Below are positions 62,271-64,000 of a stretch of 64,000 nt of DNA, piece after piece. The DNA is from Pseudoscleropodium purum (Eukaryota; Streptophyta; Bryopsida; Hypnales; Brachytheciaceae). Positions within the stretch are counted from its first letter, which is position 1. The number at the start of each line of letters is the position of its first letter. The translations under genes and the position numbers were made by a program. A model generated the notes under the pieces. The model saw only the letters and a program-made list of their open reading frames with translations. It was not told the origin of the DNA and searched no databases. The stretch is from contig OZ017798.1 of NCBI GenBank assembly GCA_963969395.1, positions 10,966,173 through 11,030,172 on the forward strand, written 5' to 3'.

Positions 62271-64000
62271 CATTGACCAAGCGAGGTCCTCCCAAGACTG
62301 CATGTGTCGGCCATTGGAGCTGTATCGGATTCCCTGCCACTATGTGCCATTATCGACCAGCTCCCCCGCCCTGACAGCACCTTGTCAGCTACATTGAGGT
62401 TGAACTTCCTTGCCCCTTACATGACCACAATGGTCAAGTGGCTTGCCTTCGCATTTGTCGCACCCCAAAAGAGATGTTTATCTTGCTTTTGACGATGGAG
62501 ACATGAGTATTGCCGTTTGAGAGAAGAGGCGAAGTGTTGTAGCTTTGGAGGCCAATTGCAATCATTGGAAACATAGGAAGGTTTGTCGTTGCTCTCATAA
62601 TTAGAGTCAATGAACTCACCGCAACTAGAGTCGTGGCCATGAGCAAGTAAGTCCTTCTCCTGTGAAACATTGAAGTCTTCTTTAGCATCACCTATTTGCA
62701 TTTCAGTAATGTCATTGTTGTAGTCATTAGTGATTCATGTTTGCAGGGAAATTGAAGCCATCCCCTAGTTGTGTTGACTGGACTAGTTGCCCATCAATGG
62801 AGTTTGATGCTTGCATAACGTGATTATCTGGCTCCATCAAGTTGTGCAAACTGTTTGCACAACCTTACTCATCTTCAGCATCCTCACTAGCTTTGTCCTT
62901 ATTGTCTATGTCCAACACTCCTGCACCCAAATTGAGTTGGTTATGGCACTCCATTTGAGCAACAGTCCAATGTTGTGGATCTAGAGTGCATTGTCTAGTT
63001 GCATCGATGTAGGCACTTCTTTGGTTGGACAAATCATCTTTTGTGAGCTACAATAGATTGAAAAACAAAAAGTAAGCACATCCTGACATGCACAAAAATT
63101 TACTTATCTAAATCAATAGGCTCAATTTCTCATTTCTGGAACTTAAGTCATGTTGCTTCTAGTAGCAAGTGCTAATCTAGTATCTAGTGCCAATCTAGTA
63201 TCTAGTTGTAGTCGTCTATACTTCATGCATACAATGATTGTCTTTTGCAACAATTGAAAAATAACAAACCATACTCTATATGTTTGCTCAGTCACAGCTA
63301 CCAAACAAACAAAAATAGTTGTTTCAGTGGCCACTACTAAAAAAAGGGCGACAGTCGTAGTGTCCAACTGATATCTCCAAAAGTGAGCTAAAGTTTCGAT
63401 GGCCCCCATCCACGCACAATGCTTCAACTAATCAAATAGTAACGTTATTTAGGTTTAGTTGAAGGATTCACATATTGTACTAATGTAATGGTACTATGAC
63501 AAAACTAGAGGTAAGAAATATACGTACCCACTTTCCCTTCATGAAATGTGGCAATCTCCCCATGTTGCTTGCCTCCTACTTTGTTTAAAAATTTGTTTGC
63601 AAATCAGGCCACACCTCGTCCTTGATGAAGTAGTGAATGTCAGGATGAAATTTCTCTTTCTTGCCAATCCAGTGCTTGAGTTGCTTGTCGATAAAAGTGA
63701 TGTCAGTAGTTTGTTGCTTGTAGATTTCGTGGCCACTTGGCAGTTCCTTTATGAAGTGGTAGAGCCTTCAAATGATTCACGTCAAGAGTGCCACAACTCG
63801 TGACACTTGAAGGAAACTAGCTCTTTCACATTCCGTAAGTAATTGTTGTAATTTTCGTTGCAGGAATTCGGGACCTGCAATGATGGAGGCCAACAGTGTT
63901 GTTTCACCTTCTACAACTATTGCTTCCTTCACAGACTGCTGAATGCAAGATCGCTCAAGAGAATTGTTAGCTAGACACTATTCAATGGAAGTGGAGAGAA
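62271..64000 (-). pseudogene. Unrecognised coding-like remnants to the right of piggyBac relic 2
   Basis: Lower-strand text with few stops appears at 63990-63540 (IIAGPEFLQRKLQQLLTE, ITFIDKQLKHWIGKKEKFHP, IHYFIKDEVWPDLQ), at about 63050-62740 (QMECHNQLNLGAGVLDIDNK) and at 62701-62417. A conifer- or moss-type transposon accessory protein or a captured gene are both possible; no domain is recognised. A 17-bp repeat (AATCTAGTATCTAGTG) is tandemly repeated near 63170-63205. The window ends inside this region. Confidence 0.3.

Noticed and set aside
1..64000. tRNA, rRNA, CRISPR array or organelle gene
   Set aside because: No cloverleaf, conserved rRNA block, spaced direct repeats or plastid/mitochondrial coding text was seen while reading both strands; a dedicated scan could still find a tRNA.

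Overview
The window is nuclear DNA of a land plant. It is strongly AT-rich, genes are split by GT-AG introns with long non-coding stretches between them, and it holds a phenylalanine ammonia-lyase (PAL) gene, an L-type lectin receptor kinase, a plant haemoglobin and a Ty1/copia retroelement. The wording of the PAL and haemoglobin proteins, and two piggyBac-type transposases, look more like a seedless plant (moss, liverwort, lycophyte or fern) than a flowering plant. That placement is an inference, not a proof.

Layout. At 1-1655 (+) is a lectin receptor kinase cut by the window edge and broken by two in-frame stops. At 5212-8532 (-) is an apparently intact four-exon PAL gene (728 aa after splicing) with a TATA box near 8805. 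From about 9 to 22.5 kb no gene is recognised; this stretch carries copies of two families of short inverted-repeat elements and a TA microsatellite. At 22558-23271 (-) is an intact single-exon MPDU1-like PQ-loop membrane protein with a 226-bp tandem duplication just upstream. At about 24.9-31.6 kb (-) lies a dead Ty1/copia element. Two short elements of one family have landed inside it and a further piece of about 1.9 kb interrupts it. From 31.6 to 42 kb there is gene-free DNA with a cluster of near-perfect foldbacks.

At about 43.1-43.4 kb (-) there is an unrecognised but well-spliced coding candidate. At 47.3-49.4 kb (+) is a decayed piggyBac transposase interrupted by a GC-rich insertion. 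At 49.97-52.48 kb is a tandem array of seven units of about 343 bp, each with a palindrome at its heart and with signs of a three-unit higher-order period near 1030 bp. At 54580-55968 (+) is a haemoglobin pseudogene of which exons 2, 3 and 4 can be read through splice sites. At 60.3-62.3 kb (-) is a second, different piggyBac transposase relic.

The two probably working genes are PAL (entry to phenylpropanoids) and the MPDU1 homologue (dolichol-linked sugar use in the ER); nothing suggests that they act together. Most of the rest is decaying genes and mobile DNA. Most premature stops fall where a glutamine, arginine or tryptophan is expected, the pattern left by cytosine deamination in methylated DNA. 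No rRNA, tRNA, CRISPR array or organelle gene was seen.
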